Both the position numbers and the translations under genes were made by a program. A stretch of DNA of 33,329 nucleotides, taken from NCBI RefSeq assembly GCF_023333585.1, contig NZ_JAIQZN010000077.1:1-33329 (forward strand), written 5' to 3'. The notes under the pieces were generated by a model that was not told where the DNA came from, did no database searches, and saw only the letters and a program-made list of their open reading frames with translations. The DNA is from Argonema antarcticum A004/B2. Lineage in GTDB: Bacteria > Cyanobacteriota > Cyanobacteriia > Cyanobacteriales > Aerosakkonemataceae. Positions 15,503-23,920 of this stretch are shown one piece after another. The first letter of the stretch is position 1; each line of letters opens with the position of its first letter.

Positions 15503-15594
15503 GTTTGAAAAATTCCTTGGCTAGCTGCTTTTGTGCCTTGGTTAAACCAGCCTTTGCTATTATCTCATGTTTATGATTAAGGCTGTTAGCAGCA

Positions 15595-15640
15595 GGTACG
15601 TTGTTGCGCTTTAGCGCTCTTATAGCGCTAAAAACGTACC
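15595..15640. repeat. two-tier inverted repeat with one-sided bulge
   Basis: Outer arms GGTACGTT / AACGTACC and inner arms TTTAGCGCT / AGCGCTAAA with loop CTTAT; seven unpaired bases (GTTGCGC) on the left only. It lies between the Rieske and MlaE-type genes, both leftward, so it could end the Rieske transcript or lie in the MlaE leader. Confidence 0.7.
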
Positions 15641-15742
15641 AATTACTTATTACAAACAAGAGCGAATGGAACTAACTAGCAACTTGAGTTATTACTAATT
15701 ACTTCTATTCCTATATTTCTCTAGTCCCTAGCCCCTTTTTAA

Positions 15743-16288
15743 TTATCTACGCGGATCGACTGCTGGTTTGCGATCGATCAAAAGGATATCGTCGTCCTGA
15801 ACAACCACCGTAATTAACGGTAAATTGCGTCTCGCAGGGCCTTTAAGCACTTTACCTTGGGCATCGAACTGGGCACCGTGACAGGGACAAACAAACTGAT
15901 TGCGATCGCTCTTCCATTCAACAGTACATTTGTGATGCGGACAACTTGCATTGATAGCATATCCTGCAAGTTTCGGCCCCTGATTAATCACCAAATATGT
16001 TGGTTTTGACAACCCTTGCACTAGCACTGGACGACCCGGCACAGCAGTTGTCAGTAAAATACTCTCCTGAATGTGGTTGCCCCTGCTGTCAGTAGCCTTC
16101 ACGCCGCGAAGGTAATTTTGGCAAGCTTCGCTATTGCGATCTGAAGTGCAGGGGGTAGACGAATCTCTTCGTTCGTGGCCCAGACTCCTTTGGGGGAAAA
16201 TCCAGCCAAGAGCAACCGTTCCCGCTGTCCCGAATACCATATATTTCAAAAATTGTCGGCGATTTTTCGGGCTAATTTCGTTTTCCAT
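15743..16288 (-). CDS. Tat-exported Rieske [2Fe-2S] protein, PetC-like, 181 aa
   Basis: Electron-transfer protein resembling the cytochrome b6f Rieske subunit. The ATG at 16288 is chosen because AGGAGG (16294-16299) lies ideally upstream; a longer frame adds 15 residues without a ribosome site. Residues 10-11 are the twin arginines of NRRQFLKYMVFG, followed by a hydrophobic helix: a Tat-type signal or anchor. Cluster ligands are C116 and H118 in CPHHKC and C136 and H137 in CPCHG; C121 and C134 are placed for the disulfide. The family lines PGRPVLVQGLSKPTYLVI and GKVLKGPARRNLPL are present. The usual Ser and Tyr after CPCHG are Ala139 and Phe141, which points to a lower redox potential than the main PetC. 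There is no petA/petB neighbour, so it is likely an accessory isoform. Confidence 0.85.
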   Translation of the reverse strand: MENEISPKNRRQFLKYMVFGTAGTVALGWIFPQRSLGHERRDSSTPCTSDRNSEACQNYLRGVKATDSRGNHIQESILLTTAVPGRPVLVQGLSKPTYLVINQGPKLAGYAINASCPHHKCTVEWKSDRNQFVCPCHGAQFDAQGKVLKGPARRNLPLITVVVQDDDILLIDRKPAVDPRR

Positions 16289-16509
16289 AAAATCCTCCTG
16301 CGGTAATTTATCAATTTTATCTTCAATCATCAATAAAGTAACATTTTTTATTAAAAGTAGTCAAAATTTTTACATTATTTTAGAATTGATATGTTGAAAT
16401 ATTACTTGTTATTTTCATTTAGGTTTAGTAAAATAGTGCTAGAGCTAATTTATTCGGCAAAATCATCCTAAAATAGCAATGTCTTAGCATCAGAATAACC
16501 AACTAAACA

Positions 16510-17376
16510 ATGCAAGACACAAGCATCTTTACACCGCAACAAACAGACGATGGGTCGTTCACCTTCTTTTCGACTGAGTTTGGCGAAACTTTTCACAGCT
16601 CGTCAGGTGCTATTGAGGAAGCGGTGCTGAAGTTTGTTAATCCATTGGATCTGAGAACGAAAGCCCAACAACCCAGTTTGCGACTGTTGGATGTTTGTTA
16701 TGGTCTAGGCTACAACACAGCTGCTGCCTTGGCAGCTATTTGGGAGGTTAACCCCACCTGCCGTGTGGAGTTTATAGCTCTGGAGTTAGATCCGGCGGTA
16801 CCAAAAGCGGCGATCGCGCACAACTTAACTAGCACTTGGCCCGATCCTATTCCCGAAATTCTTACCCAACTAGCTATCGATCGTCAAATACAGACAAATC
16901 GCCTACAGGCAACTCTGCTCATCGGCGACGCTAGAACAACTATTCAGCAAGTATCCCAGCGCTTCCAAGCAGATGCCATTTTGCTCGACCCTTTTTCCCC
17001 GCCCAACTGCCCGCAACTGTGGACAGTTGAATTTTTGGAGTTAGTAGCCAGATGTCTCAAACCAGAAGGTAAACTCGCCACCTATTCCTGCTCGGCAGCA
17101 GTACGAACAGCTTTGATGACGGCTGGATTGTACATAGGTTCCACACCACCAGTAGGGAGGCGATCGCCCGGTACAGTTGCCAGTTTCAGTTTAAGCGACT
17201 TGCCGCCACTCTCTCAACAACAGCAGGAACATTTACGAACTCGTGCTGCCATTCCCTACAGGGATCAAAATCTTTCCGATCCCGCTCAAATTATTCTGCT
17301 TAGGCGTAAAATAGAACAAGAAACCTCTTCCCTAGAACCCACGGCTCATTGGAAAAAGCGCTGGTTAATGACTTAA
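16510..17376 (+). CDS. MnmC-type SAM-dependent methyltransferase (MnmD-like), 288 aa
   Basis: Stand-alone methyltransferase domain of the MnmC type (DUF752), which makes the last methylation of 5-methylaminomethyl-2-thiouridine at the tRNA wobble base. Markers are DDGSFTFFSTEFGETFHSSS, the SAM motif LLDVCYGLGYNTAAAL and LLDPFSPPNCPQLWT, followed by KPEGKLATYSCSAAVR and GRRSPGTVASF. The FAD-dependent oxidase half found in E. coli MnmC is absent, as in other short forms. The ATG at 16510 directly precedes the conserved region. It is divergent from the Rieske gene across an AT-rich 221-base gap that should contain both promoters. Confidence 0.85.
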   Translation: MQDTSIFTPQQTDDGSFTFFSTEFGETFHSSSGAIEEAVLKFVNPLDLRTKAQQPSLRLLDVCYGLGYNTAAALAAIWEVNPTCRVEFIALELDPAVPKAAIAHNLTSTWPDPIPEILTQLAIDRQIQTNRLQATLLIGDARTTIQQVSQRFQADAILLDPFSPPNCPQLWTVEFLELVARCLKPEGKLATYSCSAAVRTALMTAGLYIGSTPPVGRRSPGTVASFSLSDLPPLSQQQQEHLRTRAAIPYRDQNLSDPAQIILLRRKIEQETSSLEPTAHWKKRWLMT

Positions 17377-17426
17377 AATTGAGTTAAATTATCAGCGACC
17401 TGATTCCTCAAGCCTATAAGAGTATT

Positions 17427-17442
17427 TGTGATTAAGATCACA
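17427..17442. promoter_or_regulatory. perfect CRP/SyCRP1-type palindrome
   Basis: TGTGAT-TAAG-ATCACA matches TGTGA-N6-TCACA exactly, the consensus of E. coli CRP and of the cyanobacterial SyCRP1. It lies 50 bases after the methyltransferase stop and about 220 bases before the GTG of the HD-GYP regulator. Binding is inferred, not shown. Confidence 0.6.
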
Positions 17443-17664
17443 GATGCTCGAATCGCCTCTCACAGCCATAGAGATAACAATATGGTTCTCTAGGGTAAAA
17501 GTGCCTAGCCACCACCATACTCGATCGGTTATGGTAGTAGGTACTCCACGCAAATAAATATAGAATTCTTTAACCTCCTGAGCAAATAATCACTTGCTCT
17601 TTGTGAAATAGTTGATTTAGTCTTCAGCTAAAGTGAAAATACTCGAACTATTAGGAAGGCGACT

Positions 17665-18729
17665 GTGGCCGTGAGTCCTCATTTTGATACTGCTGTTGAT
17701 TCATTCGGCGCTTCGATGTGCTTTAGTGTATGGTCGCCGACCGGAAATAGCGGCGAGTCAGAACAGCCAAAAATCCTTGTGGTCGATGACCATCCAGCCA
17801 GTCGCATGACAGCAGCGGCACTGCTGGCGGTGGAAGGGTATGAAGTTTTAGAAGCAGAAAATGGGCCAGCAGCACTAAATATGGTATTGGAGTGCAAACC
17901 CGATGTCATCTTGCTGGATGTGATGATGCCAGGAATGGATGGATTTGAGGTTTGCCGACAGTTAAAGCAGGATGAGCAAACACGCTTGCTGCCGGTAATT
18001 TTTATTACCGCTCTAAACGATCGGCGATCGCGCATCCGAGGCATAGAAGCAGGCGGAGATGACTTTCTCACCAAACCCTTCGATCGCCTGGAACTGGCAG
18101 CCCGCGTCAAGTCGCTGGTACGCCAAAAGCGCCTTAACGAAGATTTAGACCACGCAGAACAAGTAGTTTTTTCCATAGCCCGCTCGATCGAAAGCCGCGA
18201 CCCCAACACCGGCGACCACTGCGAAAGATTGGTAGCAATGGGTAAAGCCTTCGGTGAATATCTCCATCTTTCCCGCGCCGACATTCGCGACTTAATGTGG
18301 GGTGGTTATCTTCACGACATCGGTAAAGTCGGCATTCCCGACGCCGTACTGCTCAAAAAAGGAAAATTCACCCCCGAAGAACTGGAGGTTATGAAGCAGC
18401 ACGTCCTCATCGGCGAAAAAATTTGCCAACCCCTGCGGACAATGCGAGGCGTACTCCCAATCATCCGCTATCACCACGAGCGCTGGGACGGTACGGGATA
18501 TCCCGATCGACTGGCGGGTAATCAGATTCCCATGCTGGCGCAGGTGTTTCAAATTATAGATATCTACGACGCCCTGACGAGCGAACGTCCTTATAAAAAA
18601 GCTTTCACTCCCGAAGAAGCGCTAGCAATTATCGCCGAGGAAACGGCCAAAGGTTGGCGCAATCCCAAACTCGTGCAGGAATTTACCCTATTTATATCCA
18701 ATAACCACAGAGCAAAAAGCCAAGAATAA
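17665..18729 (+). CDS. REC-HD-GYP response regulator (c-di-GMP phosphodiesterase), 354 aa
   Basis: Two-domain RpfG-like regulator. The receiver domain (about 35-152) has the acidic pair D41-D42, phosphoacceptor D85 in DVILLDVMMPG, T115 in FITA and K137 in TKPF. The HD-GYP domain (about 160-350) has H217-D218 in LHDIGKVGIPD, HH (270-271) and GYP (278-280) in WDGTGYPDRL, so all known catalytic and metal residues look present. These enzymes open c-di-GMP to pGpG or GMP. Start GTG at 17665 follows AGGAAGG by five bases; a later ATG (residue 18) lacks this. No histidine kinase is adjacent, so the partner is elsewhere. A CRP-like site upstream hints at cAMP control. glmU follows after 46 bases. Confidence 0.93.
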   Translation: MAVSPHFDTAVDSFGASMCFSVWSPTGNSGESEQPKILVVDDHPASRMTAAALLAVEGYEVLEAENGPAALNMVLECKPDVILLDVMMPGMDGFEVCRQLKQDEQTRLLPVIFITALNDRRSRIRGIEAGGDDFLTKPFDRLELAARVKSLVRQKRLNEDLDHAEQVVFSIARSIESRDPNTGDHCERLVAMGKAFGEYLHLSRADIRDLMWGGYLHDIGKVGIPDAVLLKKGKFTPEELEVMKQHVLIGEKICQPLRTMRGVLPIIRYHHERWDGTGYPDRLAGNQIPMLAQVFQIIDIYDALTSERPYKKAFTPEEALAIIAEETAKGWRNPKLVQEFTLFISNNHRAKSQE

Positions 18730-18775
18730 TTAGAGTCACAGAAGGGCACGAAGCGCGGTATACTCCGTTGGGAGC

Positions 18776-20152
18776 ATGACTGACTCAAGAGAAATGGTAG
18801 CAGTAGCAATTCTCGCGGCTGGACGCGGCACAAGGATGAAATCGGAACTGCCCAAGGTATTACATTCCTTGGGTGGACGATCGCTGATTGAACGAATCCT
18901 CCAAACAGCGTTGGAGATCGAGCCGATTAGGCAGATCGTTATTGTTGGGTATCAAGGGAAACAAGTGGAAGCAGCCCTGCAACATATTCCCAATGTGGAG
19001 TTTGTCGAACAAACCCAACAGCTGGGAACAGGTCATGCAGTTCAGCAATTACTGCCCCATCTAGAGGGCTTCCAAGGGGATTTGCTGGTTTTAAATGGGG
19101 ATGTACCCCTCCTGCGTCCCCAAACCCTCAAAGTTCTGATGGAAAGTCACAAAAAGCATCAAAATGCGGTCAGCCTCCTGACTGCTCATTTGCCTAATCC
19201 CAAAGGGTATGGCCGTGTATTTTGTAACGATCGAAATATCATTCAACAAATTGTAGAAGACCGGGACTGCTCCGCAGCTCAGAAGCAAAATCACCGGATC
19301 AACGCCGGAATCTACTGCTTCAACTGGCCTCAATTGGCAAAAGTTCTGCCCCAACTGCAAGCGAACAACGACCAAAAGGAATACTACCTGACGGATGCGT
19401 GTAATTTGATGCAGCCAGTGATGGCGGTGGATGTGGAAGATTATCAAGAAATTCTGGGCATCAACGATCGCAAGCAACTGGCAACAGCCTACGATATCTT
19501 GCAAGGGCGGGTGAAAGAGCGGTGGATGGCAGCCGGTGTGACTCTGATTGACCCCAATAGTATCACGATCGACGATACGGTGCAGTTGTCAACCGATATA
19601 ATTATCGAACCCCAAACTCATTTGCGCGGTAATACTGCGATCGGATCTGGCAGTAGAATTGGCCCCGGTAGCTTGATTGAAAATAGCCAGATTGGTGAAA
19701 ATGTCACTGTAGTTTATTCCGTGATAACTGACAGCACAGTCCAGGCGGAAACAAAGATCGGCCCATATTCACATTTGCGCGGAAATGTCAATGCGGGGAA
19801 AAATTGCCGCATCGGCAATTTTGTGGAACTGAAAAATACCACTTTGGGCGATCGCACTAATGTCGCTCATCTGTCATATTTGGGAGATGCCACCCTGGGA
19901 GAGCGGGTCAACATCGGTGCTGGGACGATTACTGCCAATTATGACGGCGTGAAGAAACATCAGACAAAAATAGGCGATCGTACCAAAACTGGTTCTAATA
20001 GCGTGCTAGTAGCGCCAGTAAAATTAGGATCTGATGTTACTGTAGCAGCTGGTTCCACCGTAACCGAAGACGTGCCGGATGATAGTTTGGTTATAGCGCG
20101 ATCGCCTCAAGTGGTTAAACCCGGTTGGCGGTTAAAAACATCTGAAGATTGA
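18776..20152 (+). CDS. glmU: bifunctional GlmU: GlcNAc-1-P uridylyltransferase / GlcN-1-P acetyltransferase, 458 aa
   Basis: Makes UDP-GlcNAc for peptidoglycan and other envelope polymers in the cytoplasm. The N-terminal pyrophosphorylase domain starts with [20 protein letters not shown] and has [10 protein letters not shown] and [11 protein letters not shown]. The C-terminal half is a left-handed beta helix of hexapeptide repeats ([19 protein letters not shown] onward) with the acetyltransferase region [17 protein letters not shown] and [11 protein letters not shown]. The length is typical. Two starts are possible: ATG at 18776, with GGGAG too close in front, or ATG at 18794, which gives the N-terminus usual in cyanobacteria ([10 protein letters not shown]). 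The longer form is listed, but the shorter is at least as likely. The ynfA-like gene begins five bases after its stop. Confidence 0.95.
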   Translation: MTDSREMVAVAILAAGRGTRMKSELPKVLHSLGGRSLIERILQTALEIEPIRQIVIVGYQGKQVEAALQHIPNVEFVEQTQQLGTGHAVQQLLPHLEGFQGDLLVLNGDVPLLRPQTLKVLMESHKKHQNAVSLLTAHLPNPKGYGRVFCNDRNIIQQIVEDRDCSAAQKQNHRINAGIYCFNWPQLAKVLPQLQANNDQKEYYLTDACNLMQPVMAVDVEDYQEILGINDRKQLATAYDILQGRVKERWMAAGVTLIDPNSITIDDTVQLSTDIIIEPQTHLRGNTAIGSGSRIGPGSLIENSQIGENVTVVYSVITDSTVQAETKIGPYSHLRGNVNAGKNCRIGNFVELKNTTLGDRTNVAHLSYLGDATLGERVNIGAGTITANYDGVKKHQTKIGDRTKTGSNSVLVAPVKLGSDVTVAAGSTVTEDVPDDSLVIARSPQVVKPGWRLKTSED

Positions 20153-20157
20153 ACTTA

Positions 20158-20487
20158 ATGGAAATTGCCAAATCTCTGTTTTACTTCCTCTTAGCCGGTT
20201 TGTGCGAAATTGGCGGAGGATACTTAATGTGGCTTTGGTTGCGCGAAAACCGGAGTATCTGGTTTTCTTTCATTGGCGCAGGATTACTGATTTTTTATGG
20301 AATAATACCGACTCTGCAACCAGCCAATTTTGGGCGAGTTTATGCAGCTTACGGCGGTATTTTCGTCTTTCTTGCTATTCTGTGGGGATGGCTAATCGAT
20401 CGGACAACACCAGATAAATTCGACTTGTTAGGTGGTTGGATTGTTCTGCTCGGCGTTCTAGTGATTATGTATGCGCCACGAACTTAA
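20158..20487 (+). CDS. ynfA: YnfA/UPF0060 family membrane protein, 109 aa
   Basis: Small inner-membrane protein with four predicted helices, distantly like small multidrug-resistance exporters; its function is not established. Family marks are [36 protein letters not shown] and [17 protein letters not shown]. The ATG at 20158 is used; a TTG overlapping the glmU stop would add three residues. Its tight spacing to glmU suggests one transcript, and the DUF29 gene follows after 14 bases, so the three may form an operon. Confidence 0.9.
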   Translation: MEIAKSLFYFLLAGLCEIGGGYLMWLWLRENRSIWFSFIGAGLLIFYGIIPTLQPANFGRVYAAYGGIFVFLAILWGWLIDRTTPDKFDLLGGWIVLLGVLVIMYAPRT

Positions 20488-20501
20488 ATACAGAGGTTGC
20501 T

Positions 20502-20927
20502 ATGGAAGAATTACTAGAAATTAAGCAACTCCTACAGCAAGGCAAAATTGATGAAGCACTGCTGATAGTCGATGAGTTAGAAGAAATGAGCCTTAGCGAT
20601 AAAGTCAACAAAATTGACAGTTATGGCGTTATTTTGCTCATCCATTTAATTAAACAAAATGCTGAAAGTCGCTCAACTCGATCTTGGCAACTTTCTATCA
20701 AAAATGCGGTGCGCGAAATCAATAAAATTAACAAACGTCGCAAAGCAAATGGTTATTATCTGAGTAGAGCAGAATTATTAGATATTCTGAAAGATGCCTA
20801 TGAAATAGCAATGGAAAAAGCAGCATCAGAAGCATTTGAAGGGCGTTATGAAGCTGAAGAGTTAGCTACAATGGTTGAGAAGGAAGGAATTTTGTCTCAG
20901 GCAATGCAGTTGATCGAATTAGGGTAA
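20502..20927 (+). CDS. DUF29 family protein, 141 aa
   Basis: Small soluble protein of the cyanobacteria-rich DUF29 family, function unknown. The ATG at 20502 has AGAGG six bases upstream, and the protein is Glu/Lys-rich and mostly helical. Family-like segments are KIDSYGVILLIHLIKQ, then RSTRSWQLSIKNAVREINK, and a C-terminal LLDILKDAYEIAMEKAASE with alternating charges. The N-terminus (MEELLEIKQLLQQGKIDEAL) departs from the usual YxxDFxxW opening, so it is a divergent member. An upstream in-frame ATG at 20436 would overlap ynfA and is rejected. Confidence 0.72.
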   Translation: MEELLEIKQLLQQGKIDEALLIVDELEEMSLSDKVNKIDSYGVILLIHLIKQNAESRSTRSWQLSIKNAVREINKINKRRKANGYYLSRAELLDILKDAYEIAMEKAASEAFEGRYEAEELATMVEKEGILSQAMQLIELG

Positions 20928-21106
20928 TAATGTTATATTTACTTGGATTCATTCCTTCGGCGGAAGATTAAGATAGCTACGGATAAGATCGACTATTTTT
21001 CGTTGTTTTACTTATTACGACTGACTATTGGGTATATGCGCTTACCAGAGGCCAGTATGCTCAACCATGCTATATTATGAAAAAGCGATCGCGAAAGGTG
21101 AGTCAG

Positions 21107-21688
21107 ATGGTTGTCGCAATTTATAAAACCGAATTAAATACGGGTAGAGCCTTGCTGTCAAATGTGACATGGGATACTCTGGAAAAGTTGGATGCAGATT
21201 TGGCTGAAACTGGGGCGCGTTTAACTTATTTAGATGGGTATTTAGAAATTATGACTCCTTTATCAGATGCCCATGAAGAACCTAAGAAAACTTTAGGTCT
21301 GCTTTTAGAGATTTATATGCTGATGAGAAATATTCGTTTTTATACCCGTGGTAGTACGACAATTGGGATGAAGGAATTGGGGGCACGGAAGGAACCAGAT
21401 GATTCTTATTCTTTGGGTACGCGCAAGTCGGTTCCAGATTTGGCGATCGAGGTGACAGTGACGAGTGGTGGAATTGATACCCTGGAAATTTATCGTCGAG
21501 TGGGAGTGCGGGAGGTTTGGTTTTGGGAGGATGGTGTAATTTCGGTTTATTGTTTGCGTTCTACGGGATATGAGTTGGTTAGTAAGAGTGAATTGTTACC
21601 AGAGTTGGATTTGCGATTGATCGAGTTTTATTCGCGGATGGCAGATCAATATGATGCGCTAAATGCTTTTATGAAATTGTTAATGTAG
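21107..21688 (+). CDS. Uma2 family (DUF820) PD-(D/E)XK-type nuclease-like protein, 194 aa
   Basis: Member of the Uma2/DUF820 family, very abundant in filamentous cyanobacteria, with a restriction-endonuclease-like fold and no settled role. Typical parts are TYLDGYLEIMTPLSDAHE near 38-55, EPDDSYSLG, then the core VPDLAIEVTVTSGGIDTLEI (Asp, Glu and the S-x-x position of the catalytic block) and YRRVGVREVWFWEDG. ATG 21107 is preferred because AAAGGTGAG stands six bases before it; the upstream ATG at 21077 adds ten residues across a HIP1 site. No partner gene suggests a toxin-antitoxin or restriction system here. Confidence 0.87.
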   Translation: MVVAIYKTELNTGRALLSNVTWDTLEKLDADLAETGARLTYLDGYLEIMTPLSDAHEEPKKTLGLLLEIYMLMRNIRFYTRGSTTIGMKELGARKEPDDSYSLGTRKSVPDLAIEVTVTSGGIDTLEIYRRVGVREVWFWEDGVISVYCLRSTGYELVSKSELLPELDLRLIEFYSRMADQYDALNAFMKLLM

Positions 21689-21695
21689 TTAGATG

Positions 21696-21758
21696 GAGTA
21701 GGGGGCGTCAAATTTTAGGCAATTAGCTTAAATGTTAAGGCTCTGACGCACCCTACTC
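21696..21758. repeat. inverted repeat GAGTAGGG...CCCTACTC
   Basis: AGTAGGGGGCGTCA (21697-21710) and TGACGCACCCTACT (21744-21757) pair with one mismatch around a 33-base loop. It resembles the GTAGGGTGCGTC repeats scattered in cyanobacteria and lies at a convergent junction. Confidence 0.65.
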
Positions 21759-21792
21759 TATGTGCCAGTTGCGTAAGTCCTATAAATATTCA

Positions 21793-21824
21793 AAAAGTTG
21801 GCAAGTTTTAACTTACCAACTTTT
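21793..21824. terminator. bidirectional terminator hairpin
   Basis: AAAAGTTGGCAAG / CTTACCAACTTTT pair with one mismatch around TTTTAA, flanked by A- and T-runs, between the convergent Uma2 and isoaspartyl peptidase genes. Confidence 0.65.
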
Positions 21825-21857
21825 ATGCTTCACAAAATGACAATATTGCGATCGAAA

Positions 21858-22817
21858 CTAACAGACAAATCCCGTTAACTCATCCCCAGTCCATTCCAGA
21901 GTGTCGCCCATCTGTTCGCCAGTATGGTAGGCGGCGAGGAGGACTTCGCTAGTTTTACCCCAAGCAATAACACCCATAGCATCAAGACCGATCGCACCCA
22001 GATCCCGTTTGCGATCGCGAGATTCGGTAAAACTGCGATTCATAGCCGCCGCCAAAGACATTCCATCCGTCACCCGCACCACAATTCGCGCCGCCAGACA
22101 CTCATCGATAATGTCTTCCCCAATACCCGTACAGCTAATACCTGCATAACCATTCGCATAATTTCCCGCAGGCATAGCAGAATCACTCACCCTACCAATC
22201 CGCTCAAAACCCTTGCCGCCAGTTGAAGTCCCAGCCGCCAAACGTCCGTGACTGTCCAAAGCTACCACCCCAATCGTGCCGCGTCCGGCACTACTGTCCG
22301 TCACCAATTCTTTTTCAGCTACTACCCCAGCCATTTCCTTGTTAAAATTATCATCGCGTTCCTGCATCCACTCCTGTAATCGGATATCCGTCAAAGGATT
22401 GTAAATAGGAACCTGCAACTCACGCACAAGTTCAGCCGATCCGAAATCCGATAGCACTCGATCCGGGGAACTTTGTAAAGCTTCGGCTAGCGCGATCGGA
22501 TGTTGGACTCGCGAAACATTGATCGTGCCGCTAAATCGCTGAGTTATCCCATCCATCAACGAAGCACTCATCCGAATCTGACCATCCGATTGCAGCACAG
22601 AACCCGTTCCCGCATTAAAGCGGGGGTCATCCTCCAACAAGTGACAGCCACGCACAACTGCTGCTCTTGCGCTTTCTCCCGCCAACAGCAGCGCGTAAAC
22701 TTCCTCCAAAACTTTATATAGCGATTTACGTACTATTTCTACACCTCCCTTGCTTTTAAGGGAACTACCGGCTCCACCGTGGATAATTAGCTTAGGTTGC
22801 ACTTTCTGGGTTGTCAT
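21858..22817 (-). CDS. iaaA: isoaspartyl peptidase / L-asparaginase (plant type, Ntn hydrolase), 319 aa
   Basis: Cleaves isoaspartyl dipeptides and asparagine, used in protein-damage turnover and, in cyanobacteria, in breaking the beta-aspartyl-arginine released from cyanophycin. It is made as a precursor that cuts itself before a threonine: T181 in SSAGRGTIGVVALDS. Other family lines are LIIHGGAG (10-17), DPRFNAGTGSVLQSDGQIRM, ALDSHGRLAAGTSTGG and GRVSDSAMPAGNYA (substrate-binding region), and GIGEDIIDE. The length is normal. The start ATGACAACC looks like a degenerate unit of the heptamer array just upstream, so the leader is repeat DNA. Confidence 0.92.
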   Translation of the reverse strand: MTTQKVQPKLIIHGGAGSSLKSKGGVEIVRKSLYKVLEEVYALLLAGESARAAVVRGCHLLEDDPRFNAGTGSVLQSDGQIRMSASLMDGITQRFSGTINVSRVQHPIALAEALQSSPDRVLSDFGSAELVRELQVPIYNPLTDIRLQEWMQERDDNFNKEMAGVVAEKELVTDSSAGRGTIGVVALDSHGRLAAGTSTGGKGFERIGRVSDSAMPAGNYANGYAGISCTGIGEDIIDECLAARIVVRVTDGMSLAAAMNRSFTESRDRKRDLGAIGLDAMGVIAWGKTSEVLLAAYHTGEQMGDTLEWTGDELTGFVC

Positions 22818-22820
22818 TTG

Positions 22821-22890
22821 TCAGTTGTCAGTTGTCAGTTGTCAGTTGTCAGTTGTCAGTTGTCAGTTGTCAGTTGTCAGTTGTCAGTTG
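22821..22890. repeat. heptamer STRR array (TCAGTTG x10)
   Basis: Ten perfect copies of TCAGTTG, starting four bases upstream of the isoaspartyl peptidase start codon (minus strand), where it reads (CAACTGA)n. It is the reverse complement of the ACTGACA array at 3824. Confidence 0.97.
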
Positions 22891-22937
22891 CTTTACAGTT
22901 GTCGTACTCCCCATTCACCATTTTTAATTATTAATTT

Positions 22938-23084
22938 TTAATTACTCCGGCGACGGCGACAGCGTTCTGAGCAATACTTCACATCATCCCAGCAATCAGC
23001 CCATTTTTTACGCCAGGTGAACGGACGTTGACATACGGAACAAATTTTTGTGGGTAGATCGGATTTAGAACGCTGGCGTGCCAT
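22938..23084 (-). CDS. DUF2256 mini-protein with Cys pairs, 48 aa
   Basis: A very short gene read directly from the minus strand: MARQRSKSDLPTKICSVCQR, then PFTWRKKWADCWDDVKYCSE and RCRRRRSN. The KICSVCQRPFTWRKKW core and the CSERCRRRR end match the DUF2256 family; two Cys pairs (C15/C18 and C38/C42) suggest zinc binding. The protein is strongly basic, so nucleic-acid contact is possible, but no function is known. It faces away from trmJ, 56 bases distant, and lies behind the peptidase's heptamer leader. Confidence 0.85.
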   Translation of the reverse strand: MARQRSKSDLPTKICSVCQRPFTWRKKWADCWDDVKYCSERCRRRRSN

Positions 23085-23140
23085 GTTAAGTTAACGATAC
23101 TATTATTAATCCAATTTAAAGGAAACCCGGTACAGATGTA

Positions 23141-23917
23141 ATGGATGAGACAGCCTTAGCGCAGGTGCGAATAGTGCTGGTGAGACCGATCGGCCCCTTA
23201 AATGTGGGGTCAGTCGCCCGCGTCATGAAAAATATGGGGCTGAGTCAGCTAGTATTGGTGGAGCCCAAATGCGAACCTTTGGGGGAACAAGCCAGGACTA
23301 TGGCAGTCCATGCGGCAGACATTCTAGAAGCGGCTCAAGAGGTAGCCACCTTGCCGGAAGCATTAAAAGGATGCTCAAGAGCGATCGCAGCTACAGCACG
23401 CGACAGACGGTTATCTCTCCATCTAGAAAAACCCCGCAGCACTTTGCCCTGGTTGCTGGAAGAAGGATCGTCAGCCTTAATTTTTGGCCCTGAAGACCGA
23501 GGCTTAAGCAACGATGAATTGAAATATGCCCAGCGATTTATACGCATTCCTTCCAGCGATGCCTATCCAGCACTAAATTTGGCTCAGGCAGTTGCTATTT
23601 GCTGTTACGAACTTTACCAAGCAATAGGCGAAGGGGGACTCACCCCCCAACCATCTCCTCACACCGATACGGCAACATTAGAAATCTTAGAAGAGTACTA
23701 TCAGCAACTAGAATCCGTGCTGTTAAAAATTGGTTATATCTATCCCCACACAGCAGCCTCCCGGATGGCGAAATTTCGGTTACTTTTTAATCGATCCCAG
23801 CCATCTACAGCAGACGTAGCAATGCAGCGAGGCATCCTCAGCCAGATAGAATGGGCCATATCTACAGGTTCTCCAGCTGTGCCAGACACCCTATTGCCCC
23901 CCCAGGATGAATCTTAG
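23141..23917 (+). CDS. trmJ: TrmJ-like tRNA (Cm32/Um32) 2'-O-methyltransferase, 258 aa
   Basis: SPOUT-class methyltransferase expected to methylate the ribose of tRNA position 32, working as a dimer. The knotted fold is marked by VRPIGPLNVGSVARVMKNMG (about 14-33), LIFGPEDRGLSNDEL and IPSSDAYPALNLAQAVAIC, the three SPOUT motifs. A C-terminal helical extension (LEEYYQQLESVLLKIGY, then RLLFNRSQPS) is typical of TrmJ rather than TrmL. ATG 23141 begins the conserved region. Several spoU-type paralogues exist in bacteria, but the C-terminal extension supports TrmJ. Confidence 0.88.
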   Translation: MDETALAQVRIVLVRPIGPLNVGSVARVMKNMGLSQLVLVEPKCEPLGEQARTMAVHAADILEAAQEVATLPEALKGCSRAIAATARDRRLSLHLEKPRSTLPWLLEEGSSALIFGPEDRGLSNDELKYAQRFIRIPSSDAYPALNLAQAVAICCYELYQAIGEGGLTPQPSPHTDTATLEILEEYYQQLESVLLKIGYIYPHTAASRMAKFRLLFNRSQPSTADVAMQRGILSQIEWAISTGSPAVPDTLLPPQDES

Positions 23918-23920
23918 ATC

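Noticed and set aside
16289-16333. Longer N-terminus for the Rieske protein
   Set aside because: AGGAGG lies ideally before the ATG at 16288 and nothing comparable precedes the earlier codon.
20436-20501. Earlier ATG for the DUF29 protein
   Set aside because: It overlaps ynfA by 52 bases and adds 22 unrelated residues; the ATG at 20502 has its own ribosome site.
22821-22890. CRISPR-like array
   Set aside because: Units are 7 bp with no spacers; all arrays in the window are pure tandem repeats.
22750-22941. Plus-strand ORF reading SVVSCQL repeats
   Set aside because: It is a translation of the TCAGTTG heptamer array plus the antisense of the peptidase start.
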